DNA of 64,000 bases. Origin: Pseudomonadota bacterium. Its GTDB lineage: Bacteria > Pseudomonadota > Gammaproteobacteria > Xanthomonadales > Ahniellaceae. Of this stretch, positions 52,201 to 61,319 are shown piece by piece (the first letter of the stretch is position 1; each line of letters starts with the position of its first letter). The notes beneath the pieces are model-generated. The model ran no database searches, was not told where the DNA came from, and saw nothing but the letters and a program-made list of their open reading frames with translations. The stretch is from NCBI GenBank assembly GCA_022843465.1, contig JALHNO010000020.1, positions 25,147 to 89,146 on the forward strand, in the 5' to 3' direction. The translations under genes and the position numbers were made by a program.

Positions 52201-52479
52201 TTACGCGCTGGCGTCCGGCTCGGCGGGGGCGACCTGTTCGCCGACATCGTGAAACCAGGCCGAGACCTCGCCGTTGAGCTTCATGGTCATCGAGTTGCCA
52301 CGACGATCCAGCGAGCGGCCGACCGCGACGCGCACCCAGCCCTCGCTGATGCAGTATTCCTCGACGTCCTTGCGCTCATTGCCGCGAAAGCGCACGCCGA
52401 CGCCGCGCGCCAGCGCAGCAGCATCGTGGAACGGACTCTTGGGATTGTTGGCCAGGTGATCGGGCGGCGTATCGGACAT
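52201..52479 (-). CDS. DUF3297 family protein
   Basis: This is a small 92-residue cytoplasmic protein: MSDTPPDHLANNPKSPFHDAAALARGVGVRFRGNERKDVEEYCISEGWVRVAVGRSLDRRGNSMTMKLNGEVSAWF. The whole length matches the DUF3297 pattern. The start at 52479 gives the usual family length; a longer frame to 52692 overlaps gspE in a different frame. It lies 80 bases after gspE, in the place where gspF would be expected. Its function is unknown. Confidence 0.88.
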   Translation of the reverse strand: MSDTPPDHLANNPKSPFHDAAALARGVGVRFRGNERKDVEEYCISEGWVRVAVGRSLDRRGNSMTMKLNGEVSAWFHDVGEQVAPAEPDASA

Positions 52480-52558
52480 GGGCTTGGACTCGCGGGTACG
52501 CAGGAGCGTGGAACGCCCATTGTAGAGCAAGCCCGGCGCCGAAGATTTCGCGGCCGAC

Positions 52559-54049
52559 TTATTCCTCGCGGACGACGCGCAGCACTTCTTCGGTCGAGGT
52601 GATACCGGCCAGGCAGCGATCCCAGCCGTCGCGCGCGATCGAAGGGGTGCGCGAGCGCGCGAGCTGTTCCAGTTCGGCCTCGCTGGCGCCATCGTGAATC
52701 AGTCGACGCATCGGGTCATCGACCTGGACCAGTTCATAGATGCCGGTGCGCCCCTTGTAGCCGGCAAACTTGCCGGTGAGGCCGGGTTTCGGCCGGCGCA
52801 GCTGCGGTCGCTCGCCGATGCCGCTGACCGCGAACGCTTTCAGTTCGGCATCGCTGGCGGCATAGGATTCCGACAGGGCCGGATCCAGGGTGCGCACCAG
52901 CCGCTGCGCCAGCACGCCGATCAATGAAGAAGAAAGCAGGAAGGGCTCGACGCCCATGTCGCGCAGACGCGTCACCGCACCGACCGCGGAATTGGTGTGC
53001 AGGGTGGACATCACCAGATGGCCGGTCAGCGAGGCCTGCACAGCGATCTGCGCGGTCTCCAGATCGCGGATTTCGCCGACCATCACCACGTCCGGGTCCT
53101 GGCGCAGGATCGCGCGCAGGCCGCGCGCGAAGGTCATGTCGACCTTGGTATTGACCTGGGTCTGGCCGATGCCATCGAGGTAGTACTCGATCGGATCTTC
53201 CACCGTCAGGATATTGCGGCTGGTGTCGTTGAGCCGGGTCAGGCCCGCGTACAGCGTGGTGGTCTTGCCCGATCCGGTCGGACCGGTGACCAGCAGAATC
53301 CCATGCGGGCGATGGATCATTTCATTGACCGCGACCAGCATCTGCGGATTCATGCCGAGCCTGGACAGATCCAGGCGTCCGGCCTGCTTGTCGAGCAGGC
53401 GCAGCACCACGCGCTCGCCATAGCCGGCCGGTATCGTCGATACACGCACATCGACCGGCCGCCCGGCGATGCGCAGGGCGATGCGGCCATCCTGCGGCAG
53501 CCGCTTCTCGGCGATGTCGAGCTTGGCCATCACCTTGATGCGCGAGACGATCGGCGCGGCGGCGGCCTTCTGTGGTGTCAGCACTTCGCGCAATACACCA
53601 TCGACGCGGAAGCGCACCACCAGGCGGCTCTCGAACGGCTCGATGTGGATATCCGAAGCGTTTTCGCGGATCGCCTCGGTGAGCAGGGCATTGAGCAGGC
53701 GGATGATCAGGGCATCGTCGTCGCTCTCGGCGAGATCCTGCGGTTCGGGCAGTTCATCGGCGAGCGCATGCAGATCGACGCGGCCATCCATGTCGGCGAC
53801 CATCTGGCGGGCATCGCCGCCGCCCTCGTAGAGATCGCGCAGCAGGCGATCGAAATCCGCCACCGAGTAGGGCTTCAGGCTGATCGGTGCGCCGCAGTGG
53901 CGGCGCAGTTCGATCAGGATTTCCGGACGCACGCCGGGACGATGGGCGATCTCGGCGACGCCCTCGTTCCAGCCGAGCAGGGTGGCACCGTTCTTGCGGG
54001 CGAACGCAAAACTGGGTCGGGCCGGCAGTTCGCGTGCAGCATCACTCAT
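52559..54049 (-). CDS. gspE: Type II secretion ATPase GspE, lacking the tetracysteine motif
   Basis: This is a 496-residue cytoplasmic ATPase that powers pseudopilus assembly in type II secretion. It has the N1E-like domain (about 1-85), the N2E part (IIRLLNALLTEAIRENASDIHIEP, about 114-138), Walker A GPTGSGKT (256-263), the Asp box (TVEDPIEYYLDGIGQTQVN), Walker B VMVGEIRD (322-329) and the His box (LVMSTLHTNSAVGA). The segment 386-430, where GspE normally carries two CxxC pairs, has no cysteine, although the following GYKGRTGIYEL is kept. Its ATG overlaps the gspD stop by four bases. Confidence 0.93.
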   Translation of the reverse strand: MSDAARELPARPSFAFARKNGATLLGWNEGVAEIAHRPGVRPEILIELRRHCGAPISLKPYSVADFDRLLRDLYEGGGDARQMVADMDGRVDLHALADELPEPQDLAESDDDALIIRLLNALLTEAIRENASDIHIEPFESRLVVRFRVDGVLREVLTPQKAAAAPIVSRIKVMAKLDIAEKRLPQDGRIALRIAGRPVDVRVSTIPAGYGERVVLRLLDKQAGRLDLSRLGMNPQMLVAVNEMIHRPHGILLVTGPTGSGKTTTLYAGLTRLNDTSRNILTVEDPIEYYLDGIGQTQVNTKVDMTFARGLRAILRQDPDVVMVGEIRDLETAQIAVQASLTGHLVMSTLHTNSAVGAVTRLRDMGVEPFLLSSSLIGVLAQRLVRTLDPALSESYAASDAELKAFAVSGIGERPQLRRPKPGLTGKFAGYKGRTGIYELVQVDDPMRRLIHDGASEAELEQLARSRTPSIARDGWDRCLAGITSTEEVLRVVREE

Positions 54050-56010
54050 CGCGGGGCGTCGGCCTCGGGTGCGGGGGGTGCGGAGACTTCCGGCAGTACG
54101 GGTTGATCCTCATCGCGCACGAGGTTGTCGCTGCGTTCGCGCACCAGCAGTTGCTCGGCACGCAGGAAGTTGTACTTCTCCTGCGAGATGGTGTTCTCGG
54201 CATTGGCATCGCGCAGGATCGCCGGACGCAGGAACACCATCAGATTGCGTCGCACCAGATTGCTCTTGCGGAACTTGAACAGATTGCCGAGCAGGGGGAT
54301 ATCGCCGAGGCCAGGCACCTTGCTGACGCTCTGGGTGACTTCCTGGGTGGTCAAGCCACCAATCACCAGCATCGCGCCATCACGCAGCAGCACGCTGGTA
54401 TTGATCTCGCGCTTGTTGGTCACCAGATCGGTGGCGCCGTCGGGTGTCGGTGCCAATGACGAGACAATCTGCGAAATATCCAGTGCGACCTCATCGCCCT
54501 CATTGATGTGCGGGGTCACCTTCAACTCGATGCCGACATCCTTGCGTTCAACGGTCTGGAAGGGGTTGGACGGCTGACTGCTGCCACCGGTGCCGGTATT
54601 GGTGTACTGACCGGTCAGGAACGGCACTTCCTGGCCCACCTTGATCACCGCTTCCTTGTTGTCGAGGGTGACGATCGACGGCTCGGACAGGATGTTTGTG
54701 CCGCTGTCACCGCGCAGCAATTTGGCGAGTGCACCGATTTCATAGATCGTGGTGCCGGGGCGGCCGCCTATGCCGGGCAGGGTGGTGGTGCCGCGGACGT
54801 AGCCCAGATTCAGACCGCCACCGACGGCGGCCAGAGGATCGGCGATGGCACCGATGATGCTGCCCGAGCCGCCGCTACCCGGAAAATTGGTACCGCCGAT
54901 CAATCCTTCCTGACCCGACAGCCCATCGGTGGCCTGCCATTGAATACCGATCTCGGCCGCCGCCTCATCGCTGACCTCGGCGATGATCGCCTCGATCAGC
55001 ACCTGGGCGCGGCGCACATCGAGCGAACGGACGATCGACTGCAGTTCACGGAACACTGCCGGCGACGCCGTAATGATCAGCGCATTGGTGTCGCCGTGTG
55101 CCTGGATCGTCGCGATCTTGGCGGCATCGGTCTTGCCATTGCTGCCGGTCAGGGTGCTGGCGACATTGTCGAGCACCGGCGCGAGTTCGCTGGCCTTGGC
55201 ATAACGCAGATAGATCACCTGGGTGGCGTCGCTGTTTTCCAGTGGCGTATCCAGATGGCTGACCAGGGCGCGCAGCTTCAGGCGCGCGGCCTGATCGCCC
55301 GACAGCAGGATCGAGTTGGTGCGGGCATCGGCGACCGCCTTGCCGCCGCCATTGTTCTCCGGCACCAGTCGGGCCAGGGTATTGGCTACTTCGCTGGCGC
55401 TGGCATGGCCGAGCGGAATGACTTCGACGCCGTTCTCGTTCTCGGTATCGATGCGGCGGATCAGGTTTTCGATGCGGGCGACATTGGCGGCGCGGTCGAT
55501 CACCACCAGCGAATTGCCCGAGGGACTCGCCATCAACTGTGCCGATTGCGGCTTCAGCGGCTGCAGCACCGGCAGCAGATCCTTGGCGGCGATGTGCTTG
55601 AGCACGATCACCCGCGAGACGATGGCATCGGGGCCGCTGCTGCTGTTCACCAGTGAGCCATCCTGCATGGCCATCGCCTCGGGCAGGATCTTGACCATAT
55701 TGCCGGCCGGCACCAGGGCGAAGCCATGCACGCGCAGCACCGACTCGAACACCTCGTAGATCTCGGCGGCATCCATCGGCCGCGCCGACACCACGTTCAC
55801 CTTGCCCTCGACGCGCGGGTCGATGATGAAGTTCTTGCCGGTGATCTCGCTGACCGTCGCAATCAGGGTGCGGATATCGGCATCCTTAATGTTCAGGGTG
55901 TTCTGCGCCGGGGCACCCGGGCTGCCACCGGGTGCATCCTGTGCCAGGCAGAGCGGCGCAGCGAGTGCGAGGTTCAGGGCCAGTACCAGCAATGTTGGAC
56001 GCATGCGCAT
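54046..56010 (-). CDS. gspD: Type II secretion secretin GspD
   Basis: This is a 654-residue outer-membrane secretin. It has a signal peptide (ALNLALAAPLCLAQ), the N0 domain (LNIKDADIRTLIATVSEITGKNFIIDPRVEGKV), and N1-N3 domains with repeated VIPLGHASASEVANTLARLVP and IYLRYAKASELAPVLDNVAS. The secretin domain (about 390-600) has RRAQVLIEAIIAEVSDE, ILSEPSIVTLDNKEAVIKVGQEVPFLTGQ, VGIELKVTPHINEGDEVALDISQ and LLRDGAMLVIGGL. The ATG at 56010 follows the gspC stop by ten bases. No S-domain-length extension for a pilotin is obvious. Confidence 0.95.
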   Translation of the reverse strand: MRMRPTLLVLALNLALAAPLCLAQDAPGGSPGAPAQNTLNIKDADIRTLIATVSEITGKNFIIDPRVEGKVNVVSARPMDAAEIYEVFESVLRVHGFALVPAGNMVKILPEAMAMQDGSLVNSSSGPDAIVSRVIVLKHIAAKDLLPVLQPLKPQSAQLMASPSGNSLVVIDRAANVARIENLIRRIDTENENGVEVIPLGHASASEVANTLARLVPENNGGGKAVADARTNSILLSGDQAARLKLRALVSHLDTPLENSDATQVIYLRYAKASELAPVLDNVASTLTGSNGKTDAAKIATIQAHGDTNALIITASPAVFRELQSIVRSLDVRRAQVLIEAIIAEVSDEAAAEIGIQWQATDGLSGQEGLIGGTNFPGSGGSGSIIGAIADPLAAVGGGLNLGYVRGTTTLPGIGGRPGTTIYEIGALAKLLRGDSGTNILSEPSIVTLDNKEAVIKVGQEVPFLTGQYTNTGTGGSSQPSNPFQTVERKDVGIELKVTPHINEGDEVALDISQIVSSLAPTPDGATDLVTNKREINTSVLLRDGAMLVIGGLTTQEVTQSVSKVPGLGDIPLLGNLFKFRKSNLVRRNLMVFLRPAILRDANAENTISQEKYNFLRAEQLLVRERSDNLVRDEDQPVLPEVSAPPAPEADAPR

Positions 56011-56020
56011 GGGCTTCCGA

Positions 56021-56956
56021 TCAGTTGAGATCAACGTTGAGGTTTTCGATCTTGCCATTGCGCCGCACCGCGACGCTGAGACGACCACCCGAGGACAGGT
56101 TATTGAGTACACCGGCGATACGCCCGGGATCGCTGACATCGACGCCATTGACCTGGGTGACCACATCTTCCGGCTGCAGGCCAAGCTTGGCCAGCGACCC
56201 GGCATATTTTGCCGAAAACAGACGGACACCGACGAACTTGCCGTTCTCCATCACCGGGGTTGCGGTGACGTTTTGTGCCAGATCGCGCGGATCGGCGCCG
56301 AGCGACTTGCGCACGGCCTCCATATCGACGCCCTGCATCGGCAGTTGTGGCACGCCCATCACGCCGCCGGGAATCGGCATGCCGATGGCCGCGCCCGCAG
56401 GGGCAGCGCTGGCACCGCTGCGCGGCATCGTCGAAGAATTGCCTGCTGCGCTCGTTCCCGTGGTTGCCGTGCGTGGCTCGCGACTGAGCATCAACACCTC
56501 GGAGGCTCCGCCGCGCGAAAGCACGACGCGATCCTTCAGCACCTGATCGAGCACCACACCGGGCGCGACTTCGGCGCCGACCTTGAAGCCGGTCTCGACG
56601 CCTGCGGCATCGGCGATCATGGCGCGGCCGATGCGCGGGTCGCGGCCCGCCCAGACGCCGAGCAGGGTCAGCTGCAACTGGGTCTCGGGCGCATTGCTGG
56701 CCAGTGCGCGGTTGTCCTGCAGCGGCGCAGCATTGCCGAACAGATGCCAGCGCGACAGCGAAGCCGCGGGCGGTGCTGGTGCGCTGGTCTGCATCAGCGG
56801 CAGCGGTTCCGGTAACGGCTGATTCCAGTCCAGGGCCAGCCACAGCAACTTGCTGGCAATCCAGACCAGGGCGGCCAGCAAGGTGATCAGCACCAGCCAC
56901 GCGGCCGGCGAGGCAAGGCGATGGCGAAAAGGCAGTTCGTGCAGCGGAATCGTCAT
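56021..56956 (-). CDS. gspC: Type II secretion inner-membrane protein GspC
   Basis: This 311-residue bitopic protein has an N-terminal helix (LVLITLLAALVWIASKLLWLAL). A homology-region domain (about 85-155: RWHLFGNAAP, ETQLQLTLLGVWAGRDPRIGRAMIAD, VLDQVLKDRVVLSRGG) contacts GspD. A PDZ domain lies at the C-terminus (about 225-310: GVRLFSAKYAGSLAKLGLQPEDVVTQVNGVDVSDPGRIAGVLNNL). A Gly/Ala/Pro-rich linker joins them. It leads the gspC-D-E operon. The ATG at 56956 is preferred; an upstream ATG at 57010 adds 18 residues of poor quality. Confidence 0.92.
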   Translation of the reverse strand: MTIPLHELPFRHRLASPAAWLVLITLLAALVWIASKLLWLALDWNQPLPEPLPLMQTSAPAPPAASLSRWHLFGNAAPLQDNRALASNAPETQLQLTLLGVWAGRDPRIGRAMIADAAGVETGFKVGAEVAPGVVLDQVLKDRVVLSRGGASEVLMLSREPRTATTGTSAAGNSSTMPRSGASAAPAGAAIGMPIPGGVMGVPQLPMQGVDMEAVRKSLGADPRDLAQNVTATPVMENGKFVGVRLFSAKYAGSLAKLGLQPEDVVTQVNGVDVSDPGRIAGVLNNLSSGGRLSVAVRRNGKIENLNVDLN

Positions 56957-57100
56957 GCTTTCAGTATTCAGTGGCGGTCGAGCGGACTCGGCAGGGAACA
57001 GCACCCGCAAACAGGGCGAAGCCTACCAGTGACCGCGTTAATGTGTCGGGGTTCCGCAGGGACTTCCGGCATGGTCACGCGGCCGAAGGGCTCAGTCCGG

Positions 57101-57697
57101 TTACGACCAGCATTTGGCCAGGGCGTCCAGACGGATTCTCGCTCTGGCCAGACTTGGCGAATTTGCCGCGGCCCGCGATGGCGACCAATGCGAATTTACC
57201 ACTGCCCCGAGGCGGGCATTGTAACCAAGCCCTTGTCCGGCGATATCGCCACGCCTTACCAGCAAATCGTCCCGTACAGCGCGTGGAGCGCGTTGTGCCA
57301 GCGAAAGCAGTTCATGCTTGGGGTAGGCGAGTTCGTCAGGTTTGTCAGGAAGTTTGGTCGCGCGCGAACCAAGCAGTGCTTGCATGGCCTCATGATCGGC
57401 AAGCAGCCAGGATTCGATCGAACGGACGGCCACGCGGAATTGTAGACCGCCGGGCGCCTTCCGGTCCTTTAGCCACTGCTTCATGAGTTCAGGAGCGCGC
57501 CTTGCAGAGTCGAGGTCGGTGAGCAAGAGGACGGGCGTGCGGGTGGCGATCTGACAGAAACTTTCCAGCCGCGACCTGAGATACCCGTTGCCCTGCCTCC
57601 GAAGCCGCTGACCCACGGTAAACCCGGCCTCGGCGGCCAGGCGTTCTGCGACGAACTCGCTGAGTTCGTCTTCGGTGGCGATGCACAACTCCTTCAT
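57101..57697 (-). CDS. TOPRIM-like protein (DUF4276-like), partner of ATPase
   Basis: This 198-residue protein starts MKELCIATEDELSEF and has a TOPRIM-like acid layout: Glu/Asp cluster 9-11 (TEDE), D61-x-D63 in VLLLTDLDSARRAP, and Glu95 in FRVAVRSIESWLLADHEAM. A helical C-terminal half follows. TOPRIM nucleases cut nucleic acid with these acids and Mg2+. The assignment is by motif only; DUF4276-like proteins with the same neighbour are the closest pattern I know. Its ATG overlaps the stop of the upstream ATPase gene (ATGA), so the two are made together. Confidence 0.68.
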   Translation of the reverse strand: MKELCIATEDELSEFVAERLAAEAGFTVGQRLRRQGNGYLRSRLESFCQIATRTPVLLLTDLDSARRAPELMKQWLKDRKAPGGLQFRVAVRSIESWLLADHEAMQALLGSRATKLPDKPDELAYPKHELLSLAQRAPRAVRDDLLVRRGDIAGQGLGYNARLGAVVNSHWSPSRAAANSPSLARARIRLDALAKCWS

Positions 57698-58857
57698 TGG
57701 AATTGCAACGCCAATTGCTGCGCGGACTGCGGGCGGGTCTTTGGCAAGATCACTTCGGCGACCGACAGCCCACTTTGAAGTGAGATCGCCTCGGCCTCGC
57801 TGATCGTGCTGATCGTCGTGCCTTCTGGGGTTGGTGTGAGACGAAGTACGCCCTTGCCGTCGATCCCAGGGTTGCTGAGCAATGCTTCACTATGGGTGCT
57901 GATGACGATCTGGCGCGCGTTGCGTTTGCCAGAGCCACGGACTCTGTTCAACAACAGCGGGATTTCCTTCACAATCGCGTCGTTGAGCGAGAGCTCAGGT
58001 TCCTCAAGAAGCAGCAGGGAATCTCCCTCGAGTAGAACCCAGAGCAATCCAAGTAGCCTCAGCGTCCCGTCCGAGAACTGCTCCTCACGCTGCCAACCCG
58101 CGTTCGGACGATGGTGAGAGTAGAGGGCCTCCAAGTGGGGCCTTCCATTTACGCCGTCTTGGACGTACCGAAGCTCCTTGAACTGCGGAACCGCGAGTTC
58201 GAGCGCCCGCGCGATTTTTTTCAATCTTGCTTCCCTTGTCCGCGGGGGTGACCGCGCCACCCGATCGAGAAACCCCTGGCCGAACGGGTCATCTTCCAGC
58301 AATTTTCCACCGATCTGATCCGCATATTTGAGGAGTTGCGGCACGATGTGGAGATACGTGATCCCACCAAAGTAGGTGGCTACATCGCGAAACTTGGAAT
58401 TGGCCGCAATCTGCTCCAGGGCAGTCTGCGTCAGCCTGGCGCTATCGCGTCGGTCCTCCTCATCTGGGCGATCCAGGATATTTTTCCCATCAAAGAAGAC
58501 CTGTTCGGTCGAAATCAACGTCTGCTGGGATCCCTTTTTTCCCGGTTTGAATCCAAGTTTGTAGCGCCAGACTGGCGAATCGGCTTCCGTACTTGTCGCC
58601 AATTCGAGTTCCAGCAATACCTCTGGATTGCTTCGTGCACGCAAGCACCGGAGCTTCTGTATGCCTCCGCGATCATGGATTGCCTTCTGCAGCCCGCCGC
58701 CTTGAGGCTTGCTGATGTCTCGCAGGAACCTGAAGACATCCAAGAAATTGGACTTTCCTGATGCATTGGCACCCAGCAGGTAGGTTCGATCTGTCAAATT
58801 CACATCGACGTCGCGAAAATTCCGCCAGTTCTTCAACCTCAGATGGGTAACGATCAT
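57694..58857 (-). CDS. AAA/ABC-type ATPase of OLD/AAA21 kind
   Basis: This is a 387-residue SMC/OLD-like ATPase. It begins with VTHLRLKNWRNFRDVDVNLTDRTYLLGANASGKSNFLDVFRFLRDI, with Walker A GANASGKS at 29-36. It has a signature-like FSDGTLRLLGLLWVLLEGD and Walker B LLLLEEPELSLN, then the switch histidine in IVISTHSEALLSN. The insert between (about 60-260) has no coiled coil of SMC length. GAGG stands five bases before the ATG. It overlaps the TOPRIM-like gene by four bases. Pairs of this type occur in phage-defence systems (PARIS, split OLD/Gabija-like), where the ATPase senses and the nuclease acts; this role is inferred. Confidence 0.85.
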   Translation of the reverse strand: MIVTHLRLKNWRNFRDVDVNLTDRTYLLGANASGKSNFLDVFRFLRDISKPQGGGLQKAIHDRGGIQKLRCLRARSNPEVLLELELATSTEADSPVWRYKLGFKPGKKGSQQTLISTEQVFFDGKNILDRPDEEDRRDSARLTQTALEQIAANSKFRDVATYFGGITYLHIVPQLLKYADQIGGKLLEDDPFGQGFLDRVARSPPRTREARLKKIARALELAVPQFKELRYVQDGVNGRPHLEALYSHHRPNAGWQREEQFSDGTLRLLGLLWVLLEGDSLLLLEEPELSLNDAIVKEIPLLLNRVRGSGKRNARQIVISTHSEALLSNPGIDGKGVLRLTPTPEGTTISTISEAEAISLQSGLSVAEVILPKTRPQSAQQLALQFQ

Positions 58858-59011
58858 CGGCGCCTCAAGTGCGATAAATCAGGGCCACAGGGTCGCAACT
58901 CTCTTGAGATTGGAGGGCACGGCCACCATGATGCCGGCGATACTACCCCGACGACCGGCTCAAGGTCTGGCCGCTGGGCGTCAGGGGCCAAGAAACCTTG
59001 GATCTCTGCGG

Positions 59012-61138
59012 CTAGAGTCTACGCGCCAGCATCCGCGCCAACAGCTTCGACTTGAAATCCCTGGGCTGGTCGAGCCCCACGCGAGTCAGCCGGGCCCGCT
59101 GCTCGGGCGGCGGATCGCCGGCAGTGAGGGCGCCGAGCAGGGCAAGGATACGACCGGAACGGCTGCTGGTATCGGCCTTGAGCCGGGTCAGGGCGGGCAG
59201 CAGGGCGAGTTCATCGGGCTCGAAATCCGAGCCGAACGGATAGCGTGCGTAGCCACCCTGCTGCTGAAAGGGGCGCAGGGCATCCTGCAGCGCGCGCGGC
59301 GTATTGCGCTGCCAGCGTTCCGGCGGCTGGAATCCGCGTTCGAGTTTGCCGGCGGCGCGCGCCTGCTCGATCAGGGCGGGCTGGAAGCGGGCGTCGCTGA
59401 TCGCGAGCAGGCGCTTGACCACTTCCTGGTCGCTTTGGCCGCGCAGATCGGCAATGCCGTATTCGGTGATCACCAGATCGCGCAGATGCCGCGGAATGGT
59501 GATGTGGCCATAGTTCCAGACGATATTTGAACTGGCGCCATCACGGGCCTCGCGCACCGAGCGCAACATCAGCGCCGAGCGGCCATTGGGAATGGCATGC
59601 GCCATCGCGACGAAGTTGTACTGGCCACCGACGCCGCTGACGACACGGCCATCGGCCAGGCCATCGGAGACGGCAGCGCCGCTCAGGGTCTGCATCATGC
59701 AGGTATTGAAGAAGCGGGCGTCGAAGCGCTGCGCGATATCGAGCGCCTCGCGGCCACCGTAGAGTTCGTTGATGAAGCTGACCCGGGTCATGCAGAGACC
59801 CTCGAAGTCCTCGTCGCCGAGCGCAGCCAGCCAGCGATAGAGTTCTCGCGAGCCCAGATAGAACGCACCGTGCAGATAGCGACCGCCGCGCAGGCGACGG
59901 CCCTGGATGCGCTGGCTCAGTGCGTGACGGTTGTCCTGATCCAGCAGATCGCTGCCGATCCGGCTGCCATCGGCCAGATGCAGCACACCATCGGCTACCA
60001 GCGAACCTTCGGGCAGCAGGCCGAAACGCATCAGCCATTCGACTGCCGGGCGATCCAGGGTGCCCGGCAACTGGCCGGCTTCGATCAGTCGCTCCAGCGT
60101 GCAGGTATCCGCGGTCTCGGCAATGAGACCGGCATTGAGCAGGCGCTGCAGACCCAGATCATCGAATACGCGTCGACGCAGGATGCCGGCGCGGCGCAGA
60201 TGCATGAAGCCATCCATCACCATCTCGCTGGCGCCATAGAGACCGCGCTCGAACACGGATTCGCCACCGACCTGGGCGATCAGCGCATCCGCAGGACCGC
60301 CGCGCAGTGCCGCCAGCAAGCCGACATAGTCGCGGTTGTGGCTGTGGCGCTGGATCAGTGCATGCACCAGGGCATCGGACAATGCCCCGATGCCGATCTG
60401 CAGGGTGCCACCATCACGCACCAGACTGCTGGCGTGCAGGCCGATGGCATGTTCAAGCGCGATCACCGGCTCACGTGGCAGCGCGAACAATTTGTGCGCG
60501 GGCGTAGCGACCAGCAGATCGGCAAAATCGAGGCCCACCTCGATGTCATGCTGCAGGAACGGCAGATCCGGGTGTACGGCGCAAACCATCAAGGGGCGCG
60601 GCTTGCCGAGTGCGGCGAGCGCATCGAGGGCATCGAAGGTCAGGTCGGGATTGCAGGAAAGGCTGAGCTGGTCGCCGCGACGTGCCACCAGTTGCAGCAT
60701 CACATTCATGCCGATATCGGCCAGCTGGCGCGCGACATGGGTGTAGTTCAGGCTGATGTAGTGGCGCTGCGCCTCGGCGCAGCCGAGCCAGGCGCCGGAC
60801 TGGAAATAGAACTCGTGCACCTGGATGCGCGGGCACAGCGTGCCCTTCTTCAACTGCCGCACGTAGTCGAGCACCGGATAGTCATCGCCGAACTGGCGCG
60901 CGATGAACGGGCCGGCGAACGCCGACTCCAGGCCGGGACCGGGCTGAGGCACATCGAGCGAGAGCGCGGTGTACAAGGTGAGTTTCAACGAAGGGTCCGC
61001 TGCCACCCGTTGCGTCAGCGCATTGATCAGATGATTGGGCTTGCCGAGGCCAAGCGGCAGCCCGGCAATGATATGCGGCCCTGCCACCGCAACGATGCGC
61101 TCCACTGCGGATTCGATCGTGGTGGTTGTGGTGCTCAT
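59012..61138 (-). CDS. Acetyl-CoA hydrolase/transferase family protein, long form
   Basis: This 708-residue protein is related to acetyl-CoA hydrolases and class I CoA transferases. N-terminal domain: IIAGLPLGLGKPNHLINALTQRV. Middle: GGTLQIGIGALSDALVHAL and FERGLYGASEMVMDGFMHLRRAGIL, whose Glu in ASEM fits the catalytic Glu position. C-terminal domain: GGREALDIAQRFDARFFNTCMMQTLSGAAVSDGLADGRVVSGVGGQYNFVAMAHAIPNGRSALMLRS and NIVWNYGHITIPRHLRDLVITEYGIADLRGQSD. It is longer than the ~430-500 residues of simple transferases, with added C-terminal helices. AGGGAA before 61138 fixes the start. The CoA substrate is unknown. Confidence 0.85.
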   Translation of the reverse strand: MSTTTTTIESAVERIVAVAGPHIIAGLPLGLGKPNHLINALTQRVAADPSLKLTLYTALSLDVPQPGPGLESAFAGPFIARQFGDDYPVLDYVRQLKKGTLCPRIQVHEFYFQSGAWLGCAEAQRHYISLNYTHVARQLADIGMNVMLQLVARRGDQLSLSCNPDLTFDALDALAALGKPRPLMVCAVHPDLPFLQHDIEVGLDFADLLVATPAHKLFALPREPVIALEHAIGLHASSLVRDGGTLQIGIGALSDALVHALIQRHSHNRDYVGLLAALRGGPADALIAQVGGESVFERGLYGASEMVMDGFMHLRRAGILRRRVFDDLGLQRLLNAGLIAETADTCTLERLIEAGQLPGTLDRPAVEWLMRFGLLPEGSLVADGVLHLADGSRIGSDLLDQDNRHALSQRIQGRRLRGGRYLHGAFYLGSRELYRWLAALGDEDFEGLCMTRVSFINELYGGREALDIAQRFDARFFNTCMMQTLSGAAVSDGLADGRVVSGVGGQYNFVAMAHAIPNGRSALMLRSVREARDGASSNIVWNYGHITIPRHLRDLVITEYGIADLRGQSDQEVVKRLLAISDARFQPALIEQARAAGKLERGFQPPERWQRNTPRALQDALRPFQQQGGYARYPFGSDFEPDELALLPALTRLKADTSSRSGRILALLGALTAGDPPPEQRARLTRVGLDQPRDFKSKLLARMLARRL

Positions 61139-61319
61139 CGGATTCCCTGATTCTGCGGCATCGCGGCGATCACGAAAGCCAGAAGCGGATACTACTGCGC
61201 GGGCCAGCGCCTGCGGCATCCCGGCCTCGCGGCTGAATGCGGGCCGACCCTGTCAGCCGAACGCCCGAATCGCTGCAGCGCCGGATGGCAGAATGCAGCA
61301 CCCGCGCCGAGGACCCCGC

